Of a stretch of DNA of 64,000 nt, positions 43,743 to 52,306 are shown piece by piece. The stretch comes from CAYVBJ01 sp964415185 (GTDB taxonomy: Bacteria > Bacteroidota > Rhodothermia > Balneolales > Balneolaceae): positions 34,778 through 98,777 of the forward strand of contig CAYPZI010000001.1 in assembly GCA_964415185.1 (NCBI GenBank). Direction: 5' to 3'. Each line of letters opens with the position of its first letter. Position 1 is the first letter of the stretch. The translations under genes and the position numbers were made by a program. The notes below the pieces were generated by a model. That model was not told where the DNA came from, searched no databases, and saw only the letters and a program-made list of their open reading frames with translations.

Positions 43743-44902
43743 ACCGGCAGAAGAGACATTCATTTCCGAAATGGATTTGGGCTATTATTCCGCTAACTCT
43801 CCTTGCAGTACTGATCGCACTTTTTTTTGCAACCGACCCGCTGAGTCCCCTCGGTGTTACTTCTCCGCCTGTAGAGGAGATAACCGTGGAGCGCACAATT
43901 ATGAACGATGAAGGCATTCACCTGCTGGTGCGCGCCAACGGCTCCGAGCCGGTTCAAATCGCCCAGGTTCATGTCGACGGTGCATTCTGGGAATTTACCA
44001 AAGAGCCGGAAGGTGCCATGGGCAGGTTGTCAACAGCCACGATCCATATTCCCTATCCCTGGGTGAAAGATGAACTGCATGAAATTACTATCATCACACA
44101 TACGGGAGCCACATTTCATCATACTATCGAAATCGCCGGGCATACTCCCGAATGGACCGGGCAACGGGTATTGGCCTACATCCTTTTGGGAATCTATATC
44201 GGGGTCATTCCTGTTGGGCTGGGGCTTTTATTTTACCCGTTTCTGAAATCGCTCGGAACGGGTGGCTTGCAATTTTTGCTCACCCTCACCATGGGCTTGC
44301 TTGTCTACCTCTTGTTCGACACCATGCTCGAGGGAATGGAAATTGCTGAACAGGCTGCCGGAGCTTTCGAAGCGAATGTCCTGGTCTGGCTGGCAGCAGG
44401 GCTCTCATTTCTGGTCATATTCGGCATTGGCCGCCGGGGAGGCAAAGCACCGGAAGGATTATCACTTGCCACCTATCTGGCCCTGGGTATCGGGTTTCAC
44501 AATCTTGGTGAAGGATTGGCTGTCGGGGCTGCCATGGCATCGGGACAGGCAGCATTGGGTTCTTTTCTGGTTGTGGGCTTTACCCTTCATAATATCACAG
44601 AGGGAATCGGTATAGCTGCTCCTATTGTCAAGAGGAAAACCAAATTTTTAACTTTCCTCTGGCTGACCCTGCTTGCCGGGCTGCCCGCTTCTGCCGGTAC
44701 TTTGATCGGGGCTTTTTCCTATTATCCGCACTGGTCGGTTATTCTTTTCGGCATCGGGGCCGGTGCCATCCTGCAGGTATTGGTTGAAGTCTGGACATGG
44801 CTAAGCCGTGAATCCAAAACCCCGTTTACGGTAACCAATCTTGCCGGATTTATACTCGGTATAGCCTTGATGTACGGTACGGCCCTGCTTGTTTCGGTTT
44901 AG
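43739..44902 (+). CDS. ZIP-family metal transporter with an extra extracytoplasmic domain
   Basis: 387 residues, long for bacterial ZIP (usually about 250-310). An N-terminal helix (WAIIPLTLLAVLIALFFA) is followed by about 100 residues of beta-rich extracytoplasmic sequence (residues 40-140, HVDGAFWEF ... HTIEIAGHTPEWTG). The ZIP membrane core comes next. Helices IV and V hold the metal motifs FHNLGEGLAVGAA and LHNITEGIGIAAP. ZIP carriers import Zn, Fe or Mn into the cytoplasm. The ATGA overlap with the multicopper oxidase gene shows a two-gene operon, so oxidation and uptake of a metal may be linked. Confidence 0.9.
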   Translation: MNRQKRHSFPKWIWAIIPLTLLAVLIALFFATDPLSPLGVTSPPVEEITVERTIMNDEGIHLLVRANGSEPVQIAQVHVDGAFWEFTKEPEGAMGRLSTATIHIPYPWVKDELHEITIITHTGATFHHTIEIAGHTPEWTGQRVLAYILLGIYIGVIPVGLGLLFYPFLKSLGTGGLQFLLTLTMGLLVYLLFDTMLEGMEIAEQAAGAFEANVLVWLAAGLSFLVIFGIGRRGGKAPEGLSLATYLALGIGFHNLGEGLAVGAAMASGQAALGSFLVVGFTLHNITEGIGIAAPIVKRKTKFLTFLWLTLLAGLPASAGTLIGAFSYYPHWSVILFGIGAGAILQVLVEVWTWLSRESKTPFTVTNLAGFILGIALMYGTALLVSV

Positions 44903-45453
44903 GTTGAAATATGTGAATACGGGAAGGGTCTGCACCCCGGGATTTAGATTGAGCCAACTTTAAATAATATGATGAACTGTAGAACTGTTGAATTGGGAAG
45001 GCTCCCGCGGATTACGCTGATGACGCAGATTTTTTCTAAAATTCCTCACTTAGACACCCAAAACATAGCTGTCCATAAAGATATATTTGATTTATGTGTG
45101 CCTTAATAATTTAAGTTTACTTTGTGTAACTTCGATCCGCCAGCTTGTGGCAAAAAATGCATGTAGTATGTAATAGGTACCCGGAGATGAATCAGAAACC
45201 GCGTCCTTCGCGGATCTTTCCGATCTTCGCGTGAAACAAAGGCTTGGATTTATAAATTCGGCTAATTACACGGGAAATGGTGTGCCAGTCATCAGAGGGT
45301 ATTTTTCCGCAGTGTTCGTTGTGGTTGCCTGGCTTTGAGCCTAAACAGAGCTGGTTTTTGCCACCAAGGAACGAGAAAACACCGGGAAATTAAAAAAACC
45401 GATGGATATGTATCATCGTACAACTTAAATTCTTGCTCAAATATCACAGATCA
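44903..45453. other. Non-coding region containing repeat B copy 2
   Basis: 551 bases with no credible gene. Repeat B copy 2 occupies 45174-45314. Upstream are tracts such as GCGGATTACGCTGATGACGC, common as decayed intergenic filler in this phylum. No promoter stands out for the propeller gene. Confidence 0.6.
45174..45314. repeat. Dispersed repeat B, copy 2
   Basis: Aligns with 41223-41362, sharing CGATCTTCGCGTGAAACAAA exactly and GGTGTGCCAGTCATCAGAGG nearly so. Confidence 0.75.
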
Positions 45454-46674
45454 ATGATTTTACGAATGGAAACTGCTTCAAACAACACTTGCGGATTATG
45501 TTTTATAATTTTAATCCTTCTATCAATGCTTGTGTCTTGCAAAAAAGATGATAATACGAATACCGTTACCTTAATCGAACATCCGATTAAAGAAAAAATA
45601 CCATACTATGATTTCAATCATGAAATCATTCATAGCAAAAATTCCTTTGAAGAATCAGGTATTGAATCACCAGTATTGGATCTTTTACATCAATATCTTC
45701 AAAACCCACAACAAATTTCATTTGAAAAATTGGATGTTGTAGTTGGATCACCATTTCCGGCATTCAATGTTGCTTCAATTGATGGCGACCGATTTATCAT
45801 TCTTGATGATAATAACAACAAATTGATTGAGTACAATCTAAATACAAAAGAGTCGATCTCAATTTCTGAATTTGGCAGGGGACCGGGGGATTTTCAATTT
45901 CCGCGGGAAATGATAAAACATAACGATACGGTATATATTCTTCGTCAGGATATGTATATTTCATCATTTAATTGTACAAAAACACCCTGCTCTCATATGG
46001 AAGATTTCTCGTTGGGATTTGAACCTTCTTCAATGACAATTTCTGATGAACATTTTGCAATTTTAGGAGATCCGTCCACAACTGATTTTGAAAATAATTT
46101 GGAACCTGGTAAGGCTGTTCATTTAATTGATGCATCAGGTGAACCTTTTGCCTCCTTTGGCAGTAAATACGAAGTGGATGGCCATAATTTACTCAAGCAA
46201 CCATTCGTATTAAATGGAGTAGTCAGATACAGTTCTTTTGATAATTTGTTCATCCTTGCATATAAACCTTTTCCATATATTTACCTCTATAAATCTGACA
46301 ATTTTGATCTTAAAACCGTTTTTAAAATAGAGGACTTTGTTCTTGGCAAACGTAAATATTGGCCTCATGAAAGACGATTGAGAATTCCAGAAGAAGATTT
46401 TAGTTACATAAACAGAATTGAAGTATTTAATCAAAACCTTCTTTGGATCGAGGTTGAAACCAAAACCAACTACCGTATTACGGAAACCACCATTCTATGG
46501 GACCGTGAATTCGACTACTATGTTACCGATATCTCTGAAAATGAATCCTATTATTTAGGAAATTATAAATACAGAGCGGATGAGCCGGGTAAAAAAATCT
46601 TCCTGGTTGACCGTAATATTGTCATCTATAATGAAGAAGATGGTTATTTATATTTGGGGATAAAACAAGGATGA
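45454..46674 (+). CDS. 6-bladed beta-propeller lipoprotein
   Basis: About 406 residues. The signal LCFIILILLSMLVSC gives a lipidated Cys around residue 29. The mature protein has the repeated pattern of the Bacteroidota 6-bladed beta-propeller family: DGDRFIILDDNNNKLIEYN, SISEFGRGPGDFQFP and FVLNGVVRYSS. Function in this family is unknown. An in-frame TTG at 45433 precedes it; ATG 45454 or 45466 are better starts. Codon use is visibly more AT-rich than in sdh or the oxidase genes, and it lies alone between repeat-bearing stretches, so recent transfer is possible. Confidence 0.82.
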   Translation: MILRMETASNNTCGLCFIILILLSMLVSCKKDDNTNTVTLIEHPIKEKIPYYDFNHEIIHSKNSFEESGIESPVLDLLHQYLQNPQQISFEKLDVVVGSPFPAFNVASIDGDRFIILDDNNNKLIEYNLNTKESISISEFGRGPGDFQFPREMIKHNDTVYILRQDMYISSFNCTKTPCSHMEDFSLGFEPSSMTISDEHFAILGDPSTTDFENNLEPGKAVHLIDASGEPFASFGSKYEVDGHNLLKQPFVLNGVVRYSSFDNLFILAYKPFPYIYLYKSDNFDLKTVFKIEDFVLGKRKYWPHERRLRIPEEDFSYINRIEVFNQNLLWIEVETKTNYRITETTILWDREFDYYVTDISENESYYLGNYKYRADEPGKKIFLVDRNIVIYNEEDGYLYLGIKQG

Positions 46675-46680
46675 AAATTA

Positions 46681-46748
46681 AATGGATTGAGCATGAATTC
46701 TTCGTGAACCTTCGTGGCAAAAACCTGCAGTTCATTAACCTAAGTCAC
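46681..46748. repeat. Dispersed repeat C, copy 1
   Basis: AATGGATTGAGC...TTCTTCGTGAA and CCTGCAGTTCATTAACCTAA match 47581-47664. The central part differs in length by 16 bases. Confidence 0.6.
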
Positions 46749-46884
46749 CTGACTTCCGTGTTTAAATTTGGTTAAAATTCATAAGCACTTGATAATCTGT
46801 GAATAAATTAATTCTGATTTGTCAATTTGAGTGTTAAAAACAGGTTTTTACACATTTACTTTTGGATTCAATAAATAACCTTGT

Positions 46885-46959
46885 GGGTATTCAGCCTGTT
46901 GTGTCGTCCACCCGATGTTGAGTGTTTCGTTTTGGGATATGGGTTACGTTCGATCGGGG
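46885..46959. repeat. Dispersed repeat A, copy 2
   Basis: GGGTATTCAGCCTGTTGTGT to GATCGGGG, matching 41061-41136. Confidence 0.75.
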
Positions 46960-47099
46960 GGACTTTGGGACTGAACCAACTTCTTTGCCCGGCATTGAAA
47001 TGCCGGTCTGGGTTGTGCCATCCCCTTTCAGGGGATTTTTCGTTTAAATATTGGCAGGAGTCAAGTAATGACATCATTTTGCAAGAGGGCGAAGTGTTT

Positions 47100-47331
47100 T
47101 AACCCGGATATCTCACCAAGAAATTTTTTACTCAGCAAGGCGAAGTTAAAATGGCAGCGGAAACTTACAAATGTAAGTTGAGCACGTCATTTTAACTTTA
47201 ACGCAGCTGAGGGATAAATTTCGCCGTTAGACAGACTGTAGATTTTTTATAAGCTTAAAATGGAATATAAATGTATATATAACAATATCTTATGATCTGT
47301 TTATATTATTTTTTGTGAGATATCCGGGTTA
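47100..47331. mobile_element. 232-base foldback element (MITE-like)
   Basis: Perfect 17-base terminal inverted repeats, TAACCCGGATATCTCAC (47100-47116) and GTGAGATATCCGGGTTA (47315-47331), enclose nested palindromes: AAGTTAAAATG/CATTTTAACTT and ACTTACA/TGTAAGT near 47140-47200. TA at both ends fits IS630/Tc1-mariner-type target sites. There is no coding capacity. It differs in sequence from the 32781..32910 element. Confidence 0.65.
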
Positions 47332-47360
47332 GTGGATTGATCTGCTACATATGCCACAGC

Positions 47361-47460
47361 CCCGACACAAATGTGTCGGGACGGCATACCATAGACCGGG
47401 AATTTATTCCCGGAAATGCAAAGCACAGCAGAGCAAATCCCGACACAGTCGTGTTGGGAT
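47361..47460. repeat. Cluster of three GC-rich hairpins
   Basis: CCCGACACA/TGTGTCGGG (47361-47380), CCGGGAA/TTCCCGG (47396-47413) and ATCCCGACAC/GTGTTGGGAT (47437-47460). The first and third share the CCCGAC core with the hairpin at 22642-22667. Confidence 0.7.
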
Positions 47461-47580
47461 GACACACCAAAATCCGCATCTCTGGTTTGTATTTAAATCT
47501 GGCTGGCTCGTAATCCTGTGTACTTATAACTTAAACATTCTGAGCAGTTTTAATTTGGGCGTTAAAATGAGGAAGTCAGG

Positions 47581-47664
47581 AATGGATTAAACTCGCGTTC
47601 TTCGTGAAACTTCGCATTTTCGCGACTTCGAGGTTAGAGCCTGCAGTTCATTAACCTAAATCAC
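47581..47664. repeat. Dispersed repeat C, copy 2
   Basis: Matches 46681-46748; the last 25 bases differ at one position only. Confidence 0.6.
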
Positions 47665-47762
47665 AAAAATAAAAATTTTCTCGAAGTAAGCTTTAATTAT
47701 TGAGGTATACGTAAATCAAATGCATTTTTTGGGGCAGCCTCAATACCGGCAATGTTGTCTCA

Positions 47763-48527
47763 TTAATTCCCCGAAAACATCGCCTTCAAATAATCCCTGC
47801 GCATTCTTGCGATGGATGAAATACTGACACCGACCGGGCAAACGGCTTCACATTCTGCATAATTCGAACAATCGCCGAAACCTTCCTTTTCCATCTGTTC
47901 AACCATGGCGACAACCCGTTTCTGTCTTTCTGGCTTGCCCTGGGGCAGCATATTCAGGTGGGCGATTTTTGCAGCCGTAAACAGGTGAGCCGAAGCGTTA
48001 GGACAGGCTGCCACACAGGCTCCGCAACCGATACAGGTAGCATAGTCAAAAGCCTGGTCGGCCACATCCTTGTCGACGGGAATCAAATTTGCTTCCGGCG
48101 CCGAACCGGTTTTCACTGAAATATACCCGCCGGCTTCAAGAATCCGGTCAAATGCACTCCTGTCAACAACCAAATCCCTGATCACCGGGAAACTGCCGGA
48201 TCGTGCCGGCTCAATCACAATGGTATCGCCATCCGAATAATTTCGCATATGGAGCTGGCACGCCGCGGTCATATGTTTCGGCCCGTGAGCCCTGCCGTTT
48301 ATAACAAGGTTGCACGATCCGCATATTCCTTCCCGGCAGTCATAATCGAACTCGACGGGTTCTTTGCCTTCCTTGATAAGATTTTCATTCAATACATCCA
48401 GCATTTCAAGAAACGACATATGCTCACTCACTTCATCGAGGGTATGTTTCTCAAAATGGCCTTTTGCTTCCGCATTTTTTTGCCGCCAGATTTTCAAATG
48501 GATGGTCATTGTACTCATAGTAGTCAA
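47763..48527 (-). CDS. sdhB: Succinate dehydrogenase/fumarate reductase iron-sulfur subunit
   Basis: 254 residues carrying the three Fe-S clusters of complex II. The plant-type ferredoxin motif REGICGSCNLVINGRAHGP binds [2Fe-2S], CIGCGACVAACPNAS and CAECEAVCPVG bind [4Fe-4S] and [3Fe-4S]. It passes electrons from SdhA to the membrane subunit. It starts 6 bases after sdhA and is the last gene of sdhC-sdhA-sdhB. The order and subunit types match the Bacteroidota/Wolinella-like b558 complex. Several N-terminal ATGs (48527, 48518, 48509) are possible. Confidence 0.96.
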   Translation of the reverse strand: MTTMSTMTIHLKIWRQKNAEAKGHFEKHTLDEVSEHMSFLEMLDVLNENLIKEGKEPVEFDYDCREGICGSCNLVINGRAHGPKHMTAACQLHMRNYSDGDTIVIEPARSGSFPVIRDLVVDRSAFDRILEAGGYISVKTGSAPEANLIPVDKDVADQAFDYATCIGCGACVAACPNASAHLFTAAKIAHLNMLPQGKPERQKRVVAMVEQMEKEGFGDCSNYAECEAVCPVGVSISSIARMRRDYLKAMFSGN

Positions 48528-48533
48528 TCGAGA

Positions 48534-50453
48534 TTATTTATAACTTCTTTGTTTCAATTCAACAAATTCAAATTCAAGCTTTTCTTTGTGGAGTTCCGTC
48601 TCCAGTTTTCCATTCAGCCCTTTAAATTCCCAGGCTGATACATAAGCGTAATCTTCATCATTTCTGAGTGCTTCGCCTTCTTCGCTTTGATGCTCCTCCC
48701 TCAGATGGCAGCCGCATGATTCATCCCTGTCGAGGGCATCCAGCGCCATCAATTCGGCGAGTTCAAAAAAATCGGCTACCCGGAAAGCAAATTCGAGGTA
48801 TTTATTGTAGTAATTGGCTTCGCCCGGCACCCGTACATTTTGCCAGAATTCGTCACGAAGGGATCTTATTTCCTCAATCGCTTCCTTCAGTCCTTGTTCG
48901 CTTCTGGAGATACCGATCTTGTCCCACATAATTTTACCCAGTTCACGGTGGAATTCGATCACGGTTTTATTACCGTTAACTGCCAGTAGCCTGTCGATAA
49001 TTTTCGTCGAATCATTTACGGCTTCATCAAATGCATCATGGGATGTTTCAACCTTTTCCAGGTCGGCGCCGGCCAGGTAATTGCCAATGGTATATGGAAT
49101 GATGAAGTAACCGTCGGAGAGGCCCTGCATCAAGGCACTTGCCCCGAGCCTGTTTGCCCCGTGATCAGAGAAATTGGCTTCACCTGCCACAAAAAGCCCC
49201 GGGATATTACTCATCAGGTTGTAATCAACCCATAAACCGCCCATGGTGTAATGCACGGCCGGAAAGATCCTCATGGGTACTTCATAGGGATTATCATCGG
49301 TGATATTCTCGTACATGTCGAACAGGTTGCCGTACTTGGCTTCGATCACATCGCGTCCGTCCCGTTTGATCGCATCTCTGAAATCCAGGTAGACGGCAAG
49401 GCCGGTATCACCAACACCCATCCCTTCGTCCGTTACCTGTTTGGCATTTCTCGAGGCTACATCCCTCGGAACCAGGTTACCAAAACTCGGATATCGTTCT
49501 TCAAGATAGTAGTACCTGTCCTCTTCCGGAATATCGTTCGGATGGCGGTCGTCATCTTTATTACGCGGAACCCAAACACGGCCATCGTTTCGAAGGCTTT
49601 CACTCATCAGTGTCAGTTTCGACTGGTAGTCGCCCGAAACCGGGATACAGGTCGGGTGTATCTGAACCATGCACGGATTTGCAAATGCCGCTCCGCGCTT
49701 GTGGCAGCGCCATGCTGCCGTTACATTCGAGTTTTTTGCATTGGTAGAGAGATAAAAAACGTTGCCGTATCCTCCGGTACAGAGAACCACGGCATCGGCA
49801 GACCAGCGATGAATCTTGCCGTCAACAAGATCACGCGTTACGATACCACGGGCAACACCGTCAACCACAACAAGATCAAGCATCTCATGCCGTGGGTAGT
49901 TTTTGATTTTTCCCTCATGAACCTGCTTCATCATGGCCTGGTAGGCTCCCAGAAGCAACTGCTGGCCGGTCTGGCCGCGTGCATAAAATGTGCGAGATAC
50001 CTGTGCTCCGCCGAAAGAGCGGTTATCCAGCAATCCTCCGTACTCTCGGGCAAAAGGCACTCCCTGCGCCACAGCCTGGTCTATAATATGATTCGAATTC
50101 TGCGCAAGCCGGTACACATTGGATTCACGGCTGCGGTAGTCGCCCCCTTTTATGGTGTCGTAAAAAAGCCTCCAAACACTGTCGCCGTCATTCGGATAAT
50201 TTTTGGCTGCATTGATCCCACCCTGGGCTGCGATACTGTGGGCACGGCGTGCCGAATCCTGGATACAGAACGTCTTTACGTTATAGCCAAGCTCGGCAAG
50301 GCTTGCGGCGGCAGACGCACCTGCCAGCCCGGTGCCGACTACGATAACCTCATATTTTCGCTTGTTATTCGGAGCAACAAGGCGAATATTGTTAATATGA
50401 TTATTCCACTTCTCCTCAAGAGGTCCGGATGGTACGTTTGAATCCAATTTCAT
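48534..50453 (-). CDS. sdhA: Succinate dehydrogenase/fumarate reductase flavoprotein subunit
   Basis: 639 residues, covalent-FAD catalytic subunit oxidising succinate to fumarate. The FAD-binding GTGLAGASAAASLAELGY near residues 41-58 and the flavin-attachment region with RRAHSIAAQGGINAAKN are present, as are the active-site HYTMGGLWVDYN and GLFVAGEANFSDHGANRLGA. It is located between sdhC (33 bases upstream) and sdhB (6 bases downstream). Confidence 0.97.
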   Translation of the reverse strand: MKLDSNVPSGPLEEKWNNHINNIRLVAPNNKRKYEVIVVGTGLAGASAAASLAELGYNVKTFCIQDSARRAHSIAAQGGINAAKNYPNDGDSVWRLFYDTIKGGDYRSRESNVYRLAQNSNHIIDQAVAQGVPFAREYGGLLDNRSFGGAQVSRTFYARGQTGQQLLLGAYQAMMKQVHEGKIKNYPRHEMLDLVVVDGVARGIVTRDLVDGKIHRWSADAVVLCTGGYGNVFYLSTNAKNSNVTAAWRCHKRGAAFANPCMVQIHPTCIPVSGDYQSKLTLMSESLRNDGRVWVPRNKDDDRHPNDIPEEDRYYYLEERYPSFGNLVPRDVASRNAKQVTDEGMGVGDTGLAVYLDFRDAIKRDGRDVIEAKYGNLFDMYENITDDNPYEVPMRIFPAVHYTMGGLWVDYNLMSNIPGLFVAGEANFSDHGANRLGASALMQGLSDGYFIIPYTIGNYLAGADLEKVETSHDAFDEAVNDSTKIIDRLLAVNGNKTVIEFHRELGKIMWDKIGISRSEQGLKEAIEEIRSLRDEFWQNVRVPGEANYYNKYLEFAFRVADFFELAELMALDALDRDESCGCHLREEHQSEEGEALRNDEDYAYVSAWEFKGLNGKLETELHKEKLEFEFVELKQRSYK

Positions 50454-50486
50454 TTTATGAGTATCCTTATTTAACAGATTTCAATT

Positions 50487-51185
50487 TCAATAGCTGATCA
50501 GGGAACCTTCTCCTCCCGTAAAGTAGATATAGAGCGGGATAAACAGAAAGCCAATTGCCAGAACTACAGCAATTGCAATTCCGATGGCATAAACCGAGGC
50601 AGACATTTTTTTACTTTTCATGGTAAGGGATGTAAACGCACTCCAAACACCGTGGCCAAGGTGTACTCCCAGCAGAATCATTACGATTGTGTATCCGAAA
50701 GCATATACCGGGCTTTGGAAGGTGTCAATTACCAATTGCTTGATATCGTGTGTTTGCTGCCCGTCAATCATCACGGCATCTTTTTCAGCGAGAGCAAACG
50801 TGTCAAGATGAATCACGACAAAGATTAAAAGAACTACCCCTGTTAATGCCATACTTCTGGAGCTGATGCTCTGCTTGCTCGGCCCGCCTTTACTGCTGTA
50901 GACTTCATATTTTTGCGGCCTTGCCTTTCGCTTGTTCCACCAAATCGAGATTCCAATCCAGGCGTGCAGTAAAAAAGCAATTAGCAGGCCAATCCGGGCA
51001 ACCCACAACAAAGGGCCAAAGCTGTGCAGGGTTTGTGAATACCGGTTCATCGCTTCGGCATCACCAAAAATCGCGAGATTACCCGCCAGGTGAACAATAA
51101 CGAATAAAAGAAGCAGTAGTCCGGTTATACCCGTTAGCAGCTTTCTGCCTATTTGTGAATTTAAAGCATCGCTTAATGATGGCAT
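50487..51185 (-). CDS. sdhC: Succinate dehydrogenase cytochrome b subunit
   Basis: 232 residues with five membrane helices, the single-subunit diheme b558 anchor of the Bacteroides/Wolinella type. Hydrophobic stretches such as LLTGITGLLLLLFVIVHLAGNL and the His residues in IVHLAGN, LHAWIGIS, VIHLDTF and GVHLGHGVWSAF are likely haem ligands. It reduces menaquinone, consistent with the men genes in the window. It is the first gene of the operon, so the 342 bases upstream should hold the promoter. Confidence 0.93.
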   Translation of the reverse strand: MPSLSDALNSQIGRKLLTGITGLLLLLFVIVHLAGNLAIFGDAEAMNRYSQTLHSFGPLLWVARIGLLIAFLLHAWIGISIWWNKRKARPQKYEVYSSKGGPSKQSISSRSMALTGVVLLIFVVIHLDTFALAEKDAVMIDGQQTHDIKQLVIDTFQSPVYAFGYTIVMILLGVHLGHGVWSAFTSLTMKSKKMSASVYAIGIAIAVVLAIGFLFIPLYIYFTGGEGSLISY

Positions 51186-51527
51186 GTGTATCAGTCAGAT
51201 TTCATTTTAAAATTTAATCCCGTACCAAAATGAAAACGGGAAGCTGTTTTGAACAGTTCCATATCAGTACTAAAATTCGTTTCTTTAAGCTTAAAAAGCA
51301 AAGAATGCGGGTTAGTTTTTCTCCTTTTTTTAATTAAGAACAGATCTAAATTAAATTACTTTAAATTCCTGTTAATCACTTTTTGGTAACTTCATAAAAT
51401 CTCCTTTCGGTATCGACCGGAACAGACAAAAAGAAACTTTGCGGGTTTTATCCGGCAATTGCAATTCTCAAAATAGAATAATGACAAACACGGTTTAGAT
51501 TTGTACTTTAAATCAAAAATTAATTCA
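51186..51527. other. Divergent region between sdhC and the adenosyltransferase gene
   Basis: 342 bases. TAGATTTG at 51496-51503 matches the -7 consensus for the rightward gene, but no -33 box is well placed. AAGAAACTTTGCGGGTTT at 51431-51448 is identical to one arm of the foldback element at 32781..32910; no partner arm is seen here. Confidence 0.5.
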
Positions 51528-52082
51528 ATGAAAATTTACACAAAAACAGGCGATGCCGGACAAACCTCACTCTTCGGGGGAGTGCGAACCCAAAAAAACG
51601 ATCCCCGGATTGAGGCTTATGGCACAGTTGATGAATTGAACTCCATACTAGGTATCGTGTTGTCGTTTAAAACCACAGACCGGGGTAATAGTATCCTGAA
51701 CGAGATTCAGCAAAATCTCTTTGTGGTGGGGGCAGACCTTGCAACCCCGGAAGGCAAAAAAGAACGGATAGAGCGGGTCGGGGAAAAAGAAATCGAATGG
51801 CTCGAAGCCAGGATCGATGAACTTCAGGCAGGGTTACCTGAACTGAAATCTTTTATTCTGCCGGGCGGTTCAAAAAGCGGTTCTTACCTGCATCTCGCTC
51901 GTACCGTATGCCGCAGGGCCGAACGTGCAATTGTTTCGTGCAGGGAAAAAGAAGCCGTTTCCGATCATCTTTTAATCTATATGAACCGGCTGTCGGACCT
52001 TCTTTTTGTACTTGCAAGACATGAAAACCATCAACAGGGTATCGAAGAAACCCCATGGAAACCCTTAATGAGTGAAAAGTGA
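51528..52082 (+). CDS. Cob(I)alamin adenosyltransferase (PduO type)
   Basis: Transfers the adenosyl group of ATP to cob(I)alamin to make coenzyme B12. The N-terminal MKIYTKTGDAGQTSLFGG (residues 1-18) binds ATP; AYGTVDELNSILG and the C-terminal RTVCRRAERAI and YMNRLSDLLFVLAR are family signatures. ATG at 51528 starts directly at the conserved N-terminus; an upstream in-frame start at 51501 would add nine unconserved residues. 184 residues, normal. No other B12 genes are close. Confidence 0.95.
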   Translation: MKIYTKTGDAGQTSLFGGVRTQKNDPRIEAYGTVDELNSILGIVLSFKTTDRGNSILNEIQQNLFVVGADLATPEGKKERIERVGEKEIEWLEARIDELQAGLPELKSFILPGGSKSGSYLHLARTVCRRAERAIVSCREKEAVSDHLLIYMNRLSDLLFVLARHENHQQGIEETPWKPLMSEK

Positions 52083-52218
52083 AAACGCAAAACTGAAAAG
52101 TTGAGTAATCCGCTTCGAATATAAATTCCTCCCGAAAGTGTTCGGGTAAATCCCAATTTTTTGGATTGAAAAGCTTTGAACTTAATTTCCAACAAACCCT
52201 TTTCAGTTTTGCGTTTTG
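52082..52218. repeat. 18-base inverted repeat in the region before glmM
   Basis: AAAACGCAAAACTGAAAA (52082-52099) is complementary to TTTTCAGTTTTGCGTTTT (52201-52218). The right arm continues into a TTTTGC-rich tandem tract and TTTTCACTG. It overlaps the end of the adenosyltransferase gene by one base. It could form a long weak stem acting as a terminator; function unknown. Confidence 0.7.
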
Positions 52219-52306
52219 CGTTTTGCCTTTTGCCTTTTCACTGTCAAAAAATCATCCACAAAAATTTTTACCATCTTATTAAATAAAACTAAACATTGCC
52301 AATACT

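Larger units (their letters stand above)
46675..47762. other. 1.1-kb non-coding stretch with repeats, a foldback element and hairpins
   Basis: No credible gene. It carries repeat C copies (46681-46748, 47581-47664), repeat A copy 2 (46885-46959), a foldback element (47100-47331) and a three-hairpin cluster (47361-47460). Short open frames on both strands run through these repeats. Confidence 0.75.

Noticed and set aside
46868..47102. Short frames on both strands in repeat A copy 2
   Set aside because: Repeat A copy 1 does not preserve these frames, so coding is unlikely.
49251..50441. 396-codon open frame on the plus strand opposite sdhA
   Set aside because: It is fully antisense to a certain sdhA gene and its translation shows no domain; long antisense frames are common opposite conserved genes.
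51496..51503. TAGATTTG as a promoter for the adenosyltransferase gene
   Set aside because: The box matches and is well placed, but the -33 element is missing, so it is mentioned only in the intergenic note.
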